Origin: JBLHZY01 sp047631555
GTDB lineage: Bacteria > Pseudomonadota > Alphaproteobacteria > Rhodobacterales > Rhodobacteraceae
Direction of reading: 5' to 3'
Assembly (NCBI GenBank): GCA_047631555.1
Contig: JBLHZY010000002.1
Coordinates: 682,001-746,000 of the forward strand
DNA: 64,000 nucleotides
Shown: in pieces, positions 49,012-58,090 of the stretch
Position numbering within the stretch: position 1 is the first letter of the stretch
Layout of the letters: every line of letters begins with the position of its first letter
The notes under the pieces: generated by a model
Database searches by the model: none
Told to the model about the DNA's origin: nothing
The model's input: the letters and a program-made list of their open reading frames with translations, nothing else
Program-made: the position numbers and the translations under genes

Positions 49012-50512
49012 TACCCCTCCCGAAGGTGCAATCGATGCGCCCCTCGAAATCCATGCGCAAATTTCTGATCGAAAGCGCTGGCTCGCCATGGGCACGATCC
49101 TGGTCGCGCAATTCATGAACCTGATTGACGTCACCATCGTCAACGTGGCTTTGCCCAGCATGCAAAAGGGCCTTGGGGCGACGGAAAGCCAGATTGAATG
49201 GATCGTGGCGGGGTATATTCTTGTGGTGGCGCTGATGTTGCTGCCAATGGGGCGCTATGGCGATATTGTTGGACGTAAGCGGTTGTTTTTGCTTGGTGTT
49301 ACCGGGTTTACACTGGCCTCTGCTTGGTGCGGTTTTGCCGGCTCTGCGGATGCGATGATCGTTTCGCGGCTGTTTCAGGGGGCGGCTGGCGGGGTGATGA
49401 TGCCGCAAGTGATGGCCATTGCCCAAGAGCTGTTTGAGCCGAAGAAACGCGCCGGTGCTTTTGCGCTTTTTGGACTGACGGCGGGCTTGGCGTCGGTTAC
49501 CGGGCCGATCCTTGGCGGCTCTCTGGTTACGGCCGATCTCTTTGGGCTTGGCTGGCGCCCGATCTTTTTGATCAACCTTCCAATTGGGATTTTTTGCCTG
49601 ATTGCGGGGGCGCGTTTGCTGCCGGATATGCCGGGCAATAAGGCGCTGCGCAACGACTGGATTGGCATTCTTTTTGTTGCGGCTGCGATGATCGCTCTGG
49701 TGTTTCCGCTCGTGGAAGGGCGCAGCTTTGACTGGCCGCTCTGGTGCTTTGTGATGATGGCCGCGAGCGTTCCGCTGTTTGTTGGCTTTTTCTTCTGGGA
49801 GATGCGCCAAGAGCGGCTGAACCGGCCTCAATTGCTGCCCATCTCGCTGCTTAGGGCTTGGAATTTCTCTGTCGGGGCGAGCTTGACGATGGTCTATTTC
49901 TCGGCGCTCCCCGCGATGTTCTTGGTGCTGGCGTTGTTCTTGCAAGCTGGGTTTGGCTTTGATGCGCTGCACTCGGGCCTTACGACCGTACCTTTCCCGC
50001 TTGGGGTTTTGCTTGGCTCGATTGCCTCGTCTCGCCTTGGCGCGCGTTGGCTGAAAGAGCGGATTGTGACGGGGCTCGTCTTGATGTTTTGCGGAATTTT
50101 CTGGCTGCGGCTTGAGGTTATCTCAGTCGGTGATGTGGTTGATCACTGGGCGCTTTTGCCGCCGCTTTTGATCGCGGGGATCGGGCTTGCGCTTTCTATC
50201 GCGCCGCTGTTTCAGACGATCCTTGCGGGCGTTCCGGTGCGTGATGCGGGCGCGGGTTCCGGCGCACTTCAGGCGATCCAACAGGCCGGCGGCGCGCTTG
50301 GCATTGCCATCGTGAGCCAGATATTCTTCTCGAGCGTCAGCACGGGAATGCAATCTGGGCTTGGGCGGCACAGCGCTTTTCAGGCGGCGATGACGGATGC
50401 GCTGATCTATAATCTGTGCGCTTACGCTTTCGTGGCGGTCGGGGCGCTTTTGCTGCGCCGCCCGGCCTATAGCGAAGGCCAAGACCCCAATGCGCCCGTG
50501 TTGATCGAATAG
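48995..50512 (+). CDS. DHA2-family MFS drug efflux pump (EmrB/QacA type)
   Basis: Encodes 505 residues from the ATG at 48995, within the tetR 3' end. It has about 14 hydrophobic segments. Family motifs include FMNLIDVTIVNVALPSMQKGL near residue 44 (motif D1) and PMGRYGDIVGRKRLFLLGVT near 83 (motif A). It is a proton antiporter for organic cations or other toxicants. Its regulator is the overlapping TetR gene. The substrate is unknown. Confidence 0.92.
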   Translation: MSATASTPPEGAIDAPLEIHAQISDRKRWLAMGTILVAQFMNLIDVTIVNVALPSMQKGLGATESQIEWIVAGYILVVALMLLPMGRYGDIVGRKRLFLLGVTGFTLASAWCGFAGSADAMIVSRLFQGAAGGVMMPQVMAIAQELFEPKKRAGAFALFGLTAGLASVTGPILGGSLVTADLFGLGWRPIFLINLPIGIFCLIAGARLLPDMPGNKALRNDWIGILFVAAAMIALVFPLVEGRSFDWPLWCFVMMAASVPLFVGFFFWEMRQERLNRPQLLPISLLRAWNFSVGASLTMVYFSALPAMFLVLALFLQAGFGFDALHSGLTTVPFPLGVLLGSIASSRLGARWLKERIVTGLVLMFCGIFWLRLEVISVGDVVDHWALLPPLLIAGIGLALSIAPLFQTILAGVPVRDAGAGSGALQAIQQAGGALGIAIVSQIFFSSVSTGMQSGLGRHSAFQAAMTDALIYNLCAYAFVAVGALLLRRPAYSEGQDPNAPVLIE

Positions 50513-50604
50513 GCAAAACGCGGGTCGATTTGACGCCGCTTCCCATGGCCAATGCCCGCGCGGTTCGCTAACCTGCGCGGGCAATCATGGGCAAGGGGCT
50601 GGGT

Positions 50605-53412
50605 ATGAGCGAGAGCGGTTTTGGCAAAGGATGTCATCTGCATCTGATCGACGGATCGGCATTTATCTTTCGCGCGTATCATGCGCTTCCGCCACTGACG
50701 CGCAAATCCGATGGGCTGCCTGTGGGCGCGGTTTCGGGCTTTTGCAACATGCTGTTCAAGTATGTCGAGGATAACACAGGCCCCGATGCGCCGACCCATG
50801 CTGCCGTTGTTTTTGACAAAGGCTCGCATACGTTTCGCAACGATTTATACGATCTCTACAAAGCCAATCGCGACGCGATGCCCGAAGACCTGCGCCCGCA
50901 AATGCCGCTGACCCGCGAGGCCACGCGCGCCTTTAATATCGCCTGTCTTGAGCAGGAAGGCTTTGAAGCCGATGATATCATTGCGACTTTGGCCTGCCGT
51001 GCGCGCGATGCTGGCGGGCGGGTGACGATCATTTCCTCCGACAAGGATATGATGCAGCTTGTTGGCGGCGGCGTTGAGATGCTGGACGCGATGAAGAACA
51101 AGCGCATCGATGTTGAGGGCGTTGAAGAGAAGTTTGGCGTCGGGCCTGAGCGGGTCGTTGATGTGCAGGCCTTGGCGGGGGATGCTGCTGATAACGTGCC
51201 CGGCGCGCCCGGCATTGGGATCAAAACGGCTGCGCTTTTGATCAACGAATATGGCGATCTGGATACGCTTTTGGCGCGCGCCAGCGAGATTAAGCAGCCC
51301 AAGCGCCGCGAAAGCCTGATCGACAACGCCGATCAAATTCGTCTTTCCCGTCAGCTGGTTACGCTCGATTGTGATATGGAGTTGGACTATACGCTTGAAA
51401 GCCTTGAGGTGCGCGATCCCGAGGTTGAGGCCTTGGTTGAATTCCTTACGCAAATGGAATTTCGCACCATCGTTAAGCGGGCTGCGGCGCGCTTTGGGAT
51501 TGAAGCGCCCGAGATTCCGGATGTCCCCGCAGGGGCTGGCGATGCGCCTGCTGCCGCGCAACTCCCTTTCGCGCCAGAGACCTATGAATGCGTCTCCGAT
51601 GCAACGGCTTTGAATAGGTGGATCGCGGCGATTAAAGAGCGCGGCTATGTGGCTTTGGATACCGAAACGACCTCGCTAAACGAGATGGTGGCCGAGCTTG
51701 TCGGCATCTCGCTTTGCGTCGAGCCGGGCAAGGCCTGCTACATCCCGATCCTGCATAAATCCTCTGCCGCTGATGATCTTTTTGGCGGAACCGACCTGGC
51801 CGAAGGACAGATGGATTGGCGCGAGGTGCGCGATCTTTTGAAGCCTGTGCTTGAGGATACCTCCATTCTCAAAATCGGGCAGAACATGAAATATGACGCT
51901 AAGGTTTTTGCCCGCCACGGCGTCAATATCGTTCAGTTTGATGACACGATGCTGATGTCCTATGCGATGCATGCGGGCCTGCATAATCACGGGATGGATG
52001 CGCTGAGCGAGCGCTATCTGAGCCATAACCCGATCCCGATCAAATCCCTTTTGGGGACAGGCAAATCCGCGATCACCTTTGATCGTGTGCCTGTTGATGA
52101 GGCGGTGAAATATGCTGCCGAAGACGCCGATATCACCCTGCGCCTTTGGCAATTGTTCAAGCCCAAGCTGCACCGCGAGCAGGTCACCACAGTCTATGAA
52201 ACGCTTGAGCGCCCGCTATCGCCGGTGCTTGCGCGCATGGAGATGGCCGGGGTCTTGGTCGATCGCGATGTGCTCAGCCGGATGTCGAATGCTTTCGCGC
52301 AAAAGATGGCCGGGTTTGAGGCGGAAATTCACGAGCTGGCGGGGCGTTCTTTTAATGTGGGCTCGCCCAAGCAGCTTGGTGAAATCCTCTTTGATGAAAT
52401 GGCGCTTCCGGGCGGCAAAAAGGGCAAAACGGGCGCCTATGCAACGGGCGCAGATGTACTCGAGGATTTGGCCGCCGAGGGGCATGATCTGCCCGCACGG
52501 GTGCTTGATTGGCGACAGTTGAGCAAGCTCAAAAGCACCTATACAGATGCGCTGCAAGAACACATTGATCCTGACACTGGGCGCGTGCACACCTCCTATG
52601 TGCAGACCGGCGCCAACACGGGCCGCCTTGCCTCAACCGATCCAAACTTGCAAAATATCCCGGTGCGATCTGATGAGGGGCGGCGCATTCGCGAGGCTTT
52701 TATCGCGCCTGAGGGCAAGAAGCTGATCTCGCTTGATTACAGCCAAATTGAGCTTCGAATTTTAGCACATGTGGCGGGGATTGATGCGCTTAAGCAGGCG
52801 TTTCGTGAGGGCCAAGATATTCACGCGCTGACCGCATCAGAGATGTTTGATGTGCCGATTGAGGGCATGGATCCGATGATCCGCCGCCAAGCAAAAGCGA
52901 TCAATTTTGGCGTGATTTACGGCATTTCCGGCTTTGGATTGGCGCGCAATTTGCGCATTCCGCGCGCCGAGGCGCAGGGGTTTATTGATCGCTATTTTGA
53001 GCGCTTCCCCGGCATCAGAACCTACATGGACGACACGATCGCCTTTGCCAAAGAGCACTCTTATGTGCAGACGTTATTCGGGCGCAAAATTCACACGCCC
53101 GAGATCAATGCAAAGGGGCCGCATGCGGGCTTTGCCAAGCGCGCGGCGATCAATGCGCCTATTCAGGGCGCGGCGGCAGATGTGATCCGGCGGGCAATGA
53201 TCCGCATGGAAGATGCGATTGCGGACCTGCCCGCGCGCATGCTTTTGCAGGTTCATGATGAATTGATTTTTGAGGTCGACGAAGATCACTGCGACGCGGC
53301 GATTGCAGTGATCCGCGATGTGATGGAAGAAGCGGCGGAGCCTGCGATTAAGCTTGATATTCCGCTGACGGTTGACGCAGGTATTGGCGATAATTGGGCG
53401 CAAGCGCATTAG
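50605..53412 (+). CDS. polA: DNA polymerase I
   Basis: Encodes 935 residues from the ATG at 50605 (AAGGGG ahead of it); the ATG at 50587 would add six. Domains: 5'-3' exonuclease (HLHLIDGSAFIFRAYHALPP at the start), 3'-5' proofreading exonuclease with the active-site segment ALDTETTSLNE near residue 350, and polymerase with LISLDYSQIELRILAHVAG, RRQAKAINFGVIYGISG and the C-terminal LLQVHDELIFEV. All three activities look intact. It acts in repair and Okazaki fragment processing. Confidence 0.96.
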   Translation: MSESGFGKGCHLHLIDGSAFIFRAYHALPPLTRKSDGLPVGAVSGFCNMLFKYVEDNTGPDAPTHAAVVFDKGSHTFRNDLYDLYKANRDAMPEDLRPQMPLTREATRAFNIACLEQEGFEADDIIATLACRARDAGGRVTIISSDKDMMQLVGGGVEMLDAMKNKRIDVEGVEEKFGVGPERVVDVQALAGDAADNVPGAPGIGIKTAALLINEYGDLDTLLARASEIKQPKRRESLIDNADQIRLSRQLVTLDCDMELDYTLESLEVRDPEVEALVEFLTQMEFRTIVKRAAARFGIEAPEIPDVPAGAGDAPAAAQLPFAPETYECVSDATALNRWIAAIKERGYVALDTETTSLNEMVAELVGISLCVEPGKACYIPILHKSSAADDLFGGTDLAEGQMDWREVRDLLKPVLEDTSILKIGQNMKYDAKVFARHGVNIVQFDDTMLMSYAMHAGLHNHGMDALSERYLSHNPIPIKSLLGTGKSAITFDRVPVDEAVKYAAEDADITLRLWQLFKPKLHREQVTTVYETLERPLSPVLARMEMAGVLVDRDVLSRMSNAFAQKMAGFEAEIHELAGRSFNVGSPKQLGEILFDEMALPGGKKGKTGAYATGADVLEDLAAEGHDLPARVLDWRQLSKLKSTYTDALQEHIDPDTGRVHTSYVQTGANTGRLASTDPNLQNIPVRSDEGRRIREAFIAPEGKKLISLDYSQIELRILAHVAGIDALKQAFREGQDIHALTASEMFDVPIEGMDPMIRRQAKAINFGVIYGISGFGLARNLRIPRAEAQGFIDRYFERFPGIRTYMDDTIAFAKEHSYVQTLFGRKIHTPEINAKGPHAGFAKRAAINAPIQGAAADVIRRAMIRMEDAIADLPARMLLQVHDELIFEVDEDHCDAAIAVIRDVMEEAAEPAIKLDIPLTVDAGIGDNWAQAH

Positions 53413-53482
53413 GCTAAAAGCTTTTGCTTGTGGCGTGTTTGCCGGGCCAATTTTGGGCCGTTTGTGAAAAGGGTTTCAGTGG

Positions 53483-54178
53483 CTAACGCCGCCGCAGCCC
53501 GCGCTTTTCTTGGATTTCATAAAACCGTGCGAGCGTCTTGTCTTGTTCTAGGCGAAAGGGCGCGCCTTCAATGGGATTTTCAATGCGATCTATGCGGAAC
53601 ATTCTGAAATCATTGCGCAATTCACACCACCCAACGACTGTCCAGACCTTACCCCAGAACCAAAGCCCAAGCGGGCGGATGGTGCGTTTGGTGCTGGCAG
53701 CGTCTTCATCGAGGTAGTCGAAGGATATACGCAAGCGGTTCTGGGCGGCTGTTTCAAAGCGGTCGATATTGGCGCGCGTTTCCGGCGTTACGGCACCCAT
53801 TTCCAACGTATGGATGGGTACAGACGAGGCGGCATCGCGCAGGCCCTCGGGCAGAACGCTTTCGATTTTGATCAGCGCTTCTTCGGCCGCCAAAGACATC
53901 GCTGCGCCGCCAAAACTGCGCAGGATGCGCGCGCCTGCGACAAGGGCGGTGATCTCGGCTTTTGAGAACATCAGCGGCGGAATATCATAACCTGCGCGCA
54001 TGATATATCCGACACCTGCCTCGCCATCGATGGGCACGCCAGAGCCGATAAGATCGGCAATGTCGCGGTAGATTGTGCGCTCGGAGACTTCGAGCTTTTC
54101 CGCAAGGATTTGTGCGGTGGTCAGCCGACCGCCCCTTAGGTATTGGACGATTTGAAAGAGGCGATCGGCGCGGCGCAT
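53483..54178 (-). CDS. YafY-type transcriptional regulator (HTH_11 + WYL domain)
   Basis: Encodes 231 residues from the ATG at 54178. The N-terminal HTH is ADRLFQIVQYLRGGRLTTAQ then LEVSERTIYRDIADLIGSGVP. The C-terminal WYL domain has ISFDYLDEDAASTKRTIRPLGLWFWGKVWTVVGWCE (about residues 148-185). It starts 4 bp after the stop of the upstream VOC-family gene, so the two form an operon. WYL domains sense small ligands or nucleic acids. Confidence 0.9.
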   Translation of the reverse strand: MRRADRLFQIVQYLRGGRLTTAQILAEKLEVSERTIYRDIADLIGSGVPIDGEAGVGYIMRAGYDIPPLMFSKAEITALVAGARILRSFGGAAMSLAAEEALIKIESVLPEGLRDAASSVPIHTLEMGAVTPETRANIDRFETAAQNRLRISFDYLDEDAASTKRTIRPLGLWFWGKVWTVVGWCELRNDFRMFRIDRIENPIEGAPFRLEQDKTLARFYEIQEKRGLRRR

Positions 54179-54182
54179 GGGC

Positions 54183-54560
54183 TTATCCGTTGGCTTGGAA
54201 CAGGCCGATGCTATTGCCATCGAGATCATTTGCGTAGAGATATTTTCCCGCAGGGATCGGGATTTCTTGATCTGTGGCTGTGCCGCCTGCTTTGACAAGG
54301 CGCGCGCGGGCCTCTTGGATGCTGTCAGGTACGATCATGTGGATGGTTGGGCCGCCCTTGACGGATGTGCCTTCGTAGAGGTGGCCAGACACGCCTGCGC
54401 CGGGTGTTTGCGTGGGAAATACGGCCATTGGCATAGGCCCCATATCGCGCGTTACTTTCATGTCGTAGCCGAAAACTTCGCCATAGAATTTGGCCGATTT
54501 TTCGATATCGGATACGGGGATTTCGATCCAGACGACGGGGTCTTTTGGTGCATGTGTCAT
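54183..54560 (-). CDS. VOC-family (glyoxalase/bleomycin-resistance-like) protein
   Basis: Encodes 125 residues: PVVWIEIPVSDIEKSAKFYGEVFGYDMKV near the start and ANDLDGNSIGLFQA at the end, with the metal-ligand-type Glu/His positions of the betaalphabetabetabeta fold partly present. Such proteins are dioxygenases, glyoxalases or resistance proteins. It is cotranscribed with the WYL regulator, which may control it. Confidence 0.87.
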   Translation of the reverse strand: MTHAPKDPVVWIEIPVSDIEKSAKFYGEVFGYDMKVTRDMGPMPMAVFPTQTPGAGVSGHLYEGTSVKGGPTIHMIVPDSIQEARARLVKAGGTATDQEIPIPAGKYLYANDLDGNSIGLFQANG

Positions 54561-54678
54561 GTCATTCTCCTATTTGATTCGCGGGATGCGATGGAGCCTT
54601 AATGACACAGGGCTCCTGACAGCATTCTGTCAGGAGGGTTTTGGGGCGCACGAATTTGTTGGCAAGTCTGTCGGGCGC

Positions 54679-55428
54679 TTAGGGAAGCCAATCAAGCCCG
54701 TCTTCGGTATTTTTGCTTGGTGTGTATTCGGCGGAAACGAGGCCTTTGTACCCTTGCGTATCGAGTTGGGCGAAAAAGGCTGGATAGTCGATCTTGCCTT
54801 TGCGGGGTTCGGCGCGATCAGGCGCGGAGGCAATTTGGATATGGCGGGCACGGTGGCCGTGATCTGCCCAAGCTTTTAGCGCGTCGCCGGTGATGATCTG
54901 GGCGTGATAGGCATCAAATTGCAGACCAAGATTGGGGGCGTTTATTTCGTCGAGAATTTCAGCGGCCAGATCGAAGGAATTGAGGAAGTAGCCGGGCATA
55001 TCAATCTCGTTGATCGGCTCGATTGTCAGGCTTTGTTTGGGGGCTTCTTTGGCGGCCCAGGCGAGATTGCGTTTGTAGGTTTCGCGCGCCACATGACCTT
55101 TGGCTTTGCCGGCCATGATGTGCAGATGGCGGACATTTAGCCGCTCTGCGTAGCGCAGGGCGCGGATGAAATCCTTGCGAAAGCGGGCCTCTTCGCCGGG
55201 GATGGCCGCAAAGCCGCGATTGCCGCCGGTGTAATTGGGCGGGGGGCAATTGATCAGCGCCATTTGGACGCCCGCCTGCATCATGCGCCGCTCAATCTCG
55301 GCGGCGGAATCGTCATAGGGGAACAGGACTTCGACCCATCTAAATCCGGCAATCCGCGCCTCGGCGAAGCGCTCTAGGAAGGGGTATTCCTTGAACAGAA
55401 AGGTGAGATTGGCGGCAAATGTTGGCAT
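54679..55428 (-). CDS. hyi: Hydroxypyruvate isomerase-like TIM-barrel protein
   Basis: Encodes 249 residues from the ATG at 55428. The xylose-isomerase-like TIM barrel has NLTFLFKEYPFLERFAEARI near the start. Catalytic Glu residues lie in LTIEPINEIDMPGYFL near residue 138 and LVSAEYTPSKNTEDGLDWL at the end, and HIQIASAPDRAEPRKGKI lies near 202. It interconverts hydroxypyruvate and tartronate semialdehyde in glyoxylate metabolism. A divergent or operon partner is not evident. Confidence 0.88.
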   Translation of the reverse strand: MPTFAANLTFLFKEYPFLERFAEARIAGFRWVEVLFPYDDSAAEIERRMMQAGVQMALINCPPPNYTGGNRGFAAIPGEEARFRKDFIRALRYAERLNVRHLHIMAGKAKGHVARETYKRNLAWAAKEAPKQSLTIEPINEIDMPGYFLNSFDLAAEILDEINAPNLGLQFDAYHAQIITGDALKAWADHGHRARHIQIASAPDRAEPRKGKIDYPAFFAQLDTQGYKGLVSAEYTPSKNTEDGLDWLP

Positions 55429-55446
55429 TTGAGGCTCGGGTTTGAA

Positions 55447-55470
55447 GATGAGTATTTGGGCAAGGAAAAG
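55447..55470 (+). repeat. Short dispersed intergenic repeat, copy 2
   Basis: GATGAGTATTTGGGC followed by AAGGAAAAG, nearly identical to 30675-30699. It lies 19 bp upstream of the hydroxypyruvate isomerase start. Confidence 0.6.
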
Positions 55471-55541
55471 CCGAATGGCACGAAATTTGGCGCAGAATGG
55501 CGAGAAATGAGGGTTTTGGCGAGGATTTCTGTGGTTTTGCG

Positions 55542-56132
55542 TTAAGGCAGCTCGGACGCGGGGATGATTGGGAAGAAGGTATCGTTTGAGCGGATGCCAA
55601 ACCATTCTTGGCCTTCAAAGGGCGCAACACCGCCGATATCAACGAGGCGATAGAAGCTTTTTCGATCAATGCGCGCCTCAAGCCCGGCGCGGATTTCGAT
55701 ATAGGGGGAGGGTTCGCCCGTTGCCTCATCGCGGATCACGCGGATGGGGTGATCTGGACCCGCGGCGGCGCTATCGCCAAGGTTGGTTGTGAAGATGAGG
55801 AAGCCGTCTTTTGCGATGAAATCGACGGCGATGAAGGGCGCATCCTCAACCGTGATCCCGACTTTTTCAACGGGTGTAACGAGGAAGAAGGAATCGCCTT
55901 CGCGCTTTAGAATGGTCGAAAACAGGCGCACCAGCTCGGGGCGGCCAATCGGCGTTCCCATATAGAACCAAGTTCCATCACGTTTGATTTGCATGTCCAG
56001 ATCGCCGCAAAACGGGGGATTCCAGCGCTCAACAGGTGGAAGGCCGCCGTATTTGGCGGCTTGGCGGGCGGCAGCGGCGATATTTTCGGCAGAGATCGTC
56101 ACGGAGAATTGTCCTAATCGGTGTTTTGTCAT
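55542..56132 (-). CDS. DUF1285 domain protein
   Basis: Encodes 196 residues. The DUF1285 pattern is present: PPVERWNPPFCGDLDMQIKRDGTWFYMGTPIGRPELVRLFSTIL near residue 30, VTPVEKVGITVEDAPF near 81, and RKSFYRLVDIG near 158. It is a conserved, uncharacterised soluble protein of alpha- and gammaproteobacteria. It diverges from the MoxR operon. Confidence 0.88.
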   Translation of the reverse strand: MTKHRLGQFSVTISAENIAAAARQAAKYGGLPPVERWNPPFCGDLDMQIKRDGTWFYMGTPIGRPELVRLFSTILKREGDSFFLVTPVEKVGITVEDAPFIAVDFIAKDGFLIFTTNLGDSAAAGPDHPIRVIRDEATGEPSPYIEIRAGLEARIDRKSFYRLVDIGGVAPFEGQEWFGIRSNDTFFPIIPASELP

Positions 56133-56192
56133 TTGTGATCGGGGGCGGAAGGCCCTTTAATGGCAGTATAGAGTTAGTTCGGAGGCGAGACC

Positions 56193-57200
56193 ATGCAAAG
56201 CGGCGAAAACCTTGTGGCGGATATTGAGGCGCTTGGCGCGCGGCTGGGGGAGGCGAAGGCCTCGATCACGCGGCGTTTCATCGGGCAGGAGCAGGTTGTT
56301 GATCTTGTGCTCTCGGCGATGCTTTGCGGGGGGCATGCGCTTTTGATCGGCTTGCCCGGGCTTGGAAAGACGCGGCTTGTGGATACTTTGAGCACCGTGA
56401 TGGGACTTAATGGCGCGCGGGTTCAGTTTACGCCGGATTTGATGCCTGCGGATATTCTTGGCTCCGAGGTTTTGGAAAAGGGCAAGGACGGCACGCGCAG
56501 CTTTCGTTTCATCGAGGGGCCGATCTTTTGCCAGCTTTTGATGGCCGATGAGATCAACCGCGCCTCGCCGCGCACCCAATCTGCCTTACTTCAGGCGATG
56601 CAGGAAAAATCGGTGACCATCGGCGGGCAAGCCCATGATTTGGCAGCGCCTTTTCATGTTTTGGCCACCCAAAACCCGATTGAGCAAGAGGGCACTTATC
56701 CTTTGCCCGAAGCGCAGTTGGATCGCTTCTTGGTGCAGGTTGATGTTGAATATCCGGATCGCGACACCGAGCGCGATATTTTGCTTGCCACAACAGGCGT
56801 TGAAGAGGACGAGGCGCATGCTGTGTTTAGTGCGGATGAGCTGATTGCGGCGCAGAAACTACTGCGCCGGATGCCGGTTGGTGAGGGTGTGATTGATCTG
56901 ATTTTGAACTTGGTGCGCGCGTTTCGCCCGGGCGAGGCCGAGGCGCCGCAAGCCGTTCGCGATGCTGTTTCTTGGGGGCCGGGGCCACGCGCAGCACAGG
57001 CTTTGATGCTTTTGGTTCGGGCGCGCGCGCTTCTTGATGGGCGTTTGGCACCGGGGATTGAGGATGTGCTTGCGATGGCGCGCCCGGCGCTTACCCATCG
57101 CATGGCGCTGACCTTTGCCGCGCGCGCGCGGGGCGAGAACCTGAGCGGGTTGATTGATCAAGTTGTCGCTGGATTTGCCAGCGCTGAGGCGGCTGCGTGA
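56193..57200 (+). CDS. MoxR-family AAA+ ATPase
   Basis: Encodes 335 residues. Walker A GLPGLGKTRLVDTLS lies near residue 53, Walker B LLMADEINRASPRTQSALLQAMQE near 115, and sensor 1 ATQNPIEQEGTYPLPEAQLDRF near 153. MoxR ATPases are chaperones that act with VWA-domain partners. It overlaps the DUF58 gene by 4 bp and opens a four-gene operon. Confidence 0.93.
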   Translation: MQSGENLVADIEALGARLGEAKASITRRFIGQEQVVDLVLSAMLCGGHALLIGLPGLGKTRLVDTLSTVMGLNGARVQFTPDLMPADILGSEVLEKGKDGTRSFRFIEGPIFCQLLMADEINRASPRTQSALLQAMQEKSVTIGGQAHDLAAPFHVLATQNPIEQEGTYPLPEAQLDRFLVQVDVEYPDRDTERDILLATTGVEEDEAHAVFSADELIAAQKLLRRMPVGEGVIDLILNLVRAFRPGEAEAPQAVRDAVSWGPGPRAAQALMLLVRARALLDGRLAPGIEDVLAMARPALTHRMALTFAARARGENLSGLIDQVVAGFASAEAAA

Positions 57201-58090
57201 GCCAAACTCCCTCTCCTTTTGCGCCGGCTGATTTGCGCGCGGGCGCAGAGGCGCTTGCCGCCGGATTGCCGCCGCTTTTGGCCGATGCAGAGCATTTGGC
57301 GCAGACGGTTTTGCTTGGCAGCCATGGGCGCAGACGGGCGGGCATGGGCGACGAGTTTTGGCAATACCGCCCTGCACAGCCCGGCGATTCCGCACGGATG
57401 ATTGACTGGCGCCGTTCGGCCAAATCGGACGAGAATTACATTCGCGAAAAAGAATGGCAGGGCGCGCAATCGGTTCTGATGTGGGTCGATCAATCAGCTT
57501 CGATGGGGTTTGGATCGCTCAAAGGCGGGCCGAACAAGGGCGCGCGCGCATCCCTGCTGGCGATGGCGATGGCTGTGCTGTTGATGCGCGGGGGCGAGCG
57601 GGTTGCGCTGGCCGCTTTGGGCACGCCGCCAAGGATCGGAAACCTGCAATTGATGCGCATCGCCGAGGCGCTTTCGCGGCCATTGGAACAGGGTGATTAT
57701 GGCGCGCCGGAAGTGCGCGGGATGCTGCCCCATAGCCGCGCGGTTTTTATCTCAGACTTTATCGGCGATATCGCCCCGCTTGAGGCGCAGATGACCAAGG
57801 CTGCCGATCGCGGCGTTAAGGGCGCATTGCTGCAAGTGCTTGATCCGGCTGAAGAAGCTTTCCCCTATGATGGGCGCACTGTGTTTGAAAGCATGGGCGG
57901 CAGCCTGCGCCACGAGACGCTGAAAGCAGGCGATTTACGCAGCCGCTATTTGGAGCGTTTGGCCGAGCGAAAAGATCGCCTTTCCGCCCTCGCACGACTG
58001 ACCGGTTGGCGCTATGAATGCCACCATACGAATGCCTCGGCACAAAGCGCATTGCTCTGGCTGTACGGCGCGATGGAGCCTGTGCGCTGA
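57197..58090 (+). CDS. DUF58 domain protein (VWA-like)
   Basis: Encodes 297 residues. The DUF58 core has GDEFWQYRPAQPGDSARMIDWRRSAKSDENYIREKEW near residue 52 and the VWA-like MWVDQSASMGFG near 96, whose DQSAS is a MIDAS-like site. In MoxR operons the DUF58 protein is the presumed partner of the ATPase. TGATG links it to the next gene. Confidence 0.92.
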   Translation: MSQTPSPFAPADLRAGAEALAAGLPPLLADAEHLAQTVLLGSHGRRRAGMGDEFWQYRPAQPGDSARMIDWRRSAKSDENYIREKEWQGAQSVLMWVDQSASMGFGSLKGGPNKGARASLLAMAMAVLLMRGGERVALAALGTPPRIGNLQLMRIAEALSRPLEQGDYGAPEVRGMLPHSRAVFISDFIGDIAPLEAQMTKAADRGVKGALLQVLDPAEEAFPYDGRTVFESMGGSLRHETLKAGDLRSRYLERLAERKDRLSALARLTGWRYECHHTNASAQSALLWLYGAMEPVR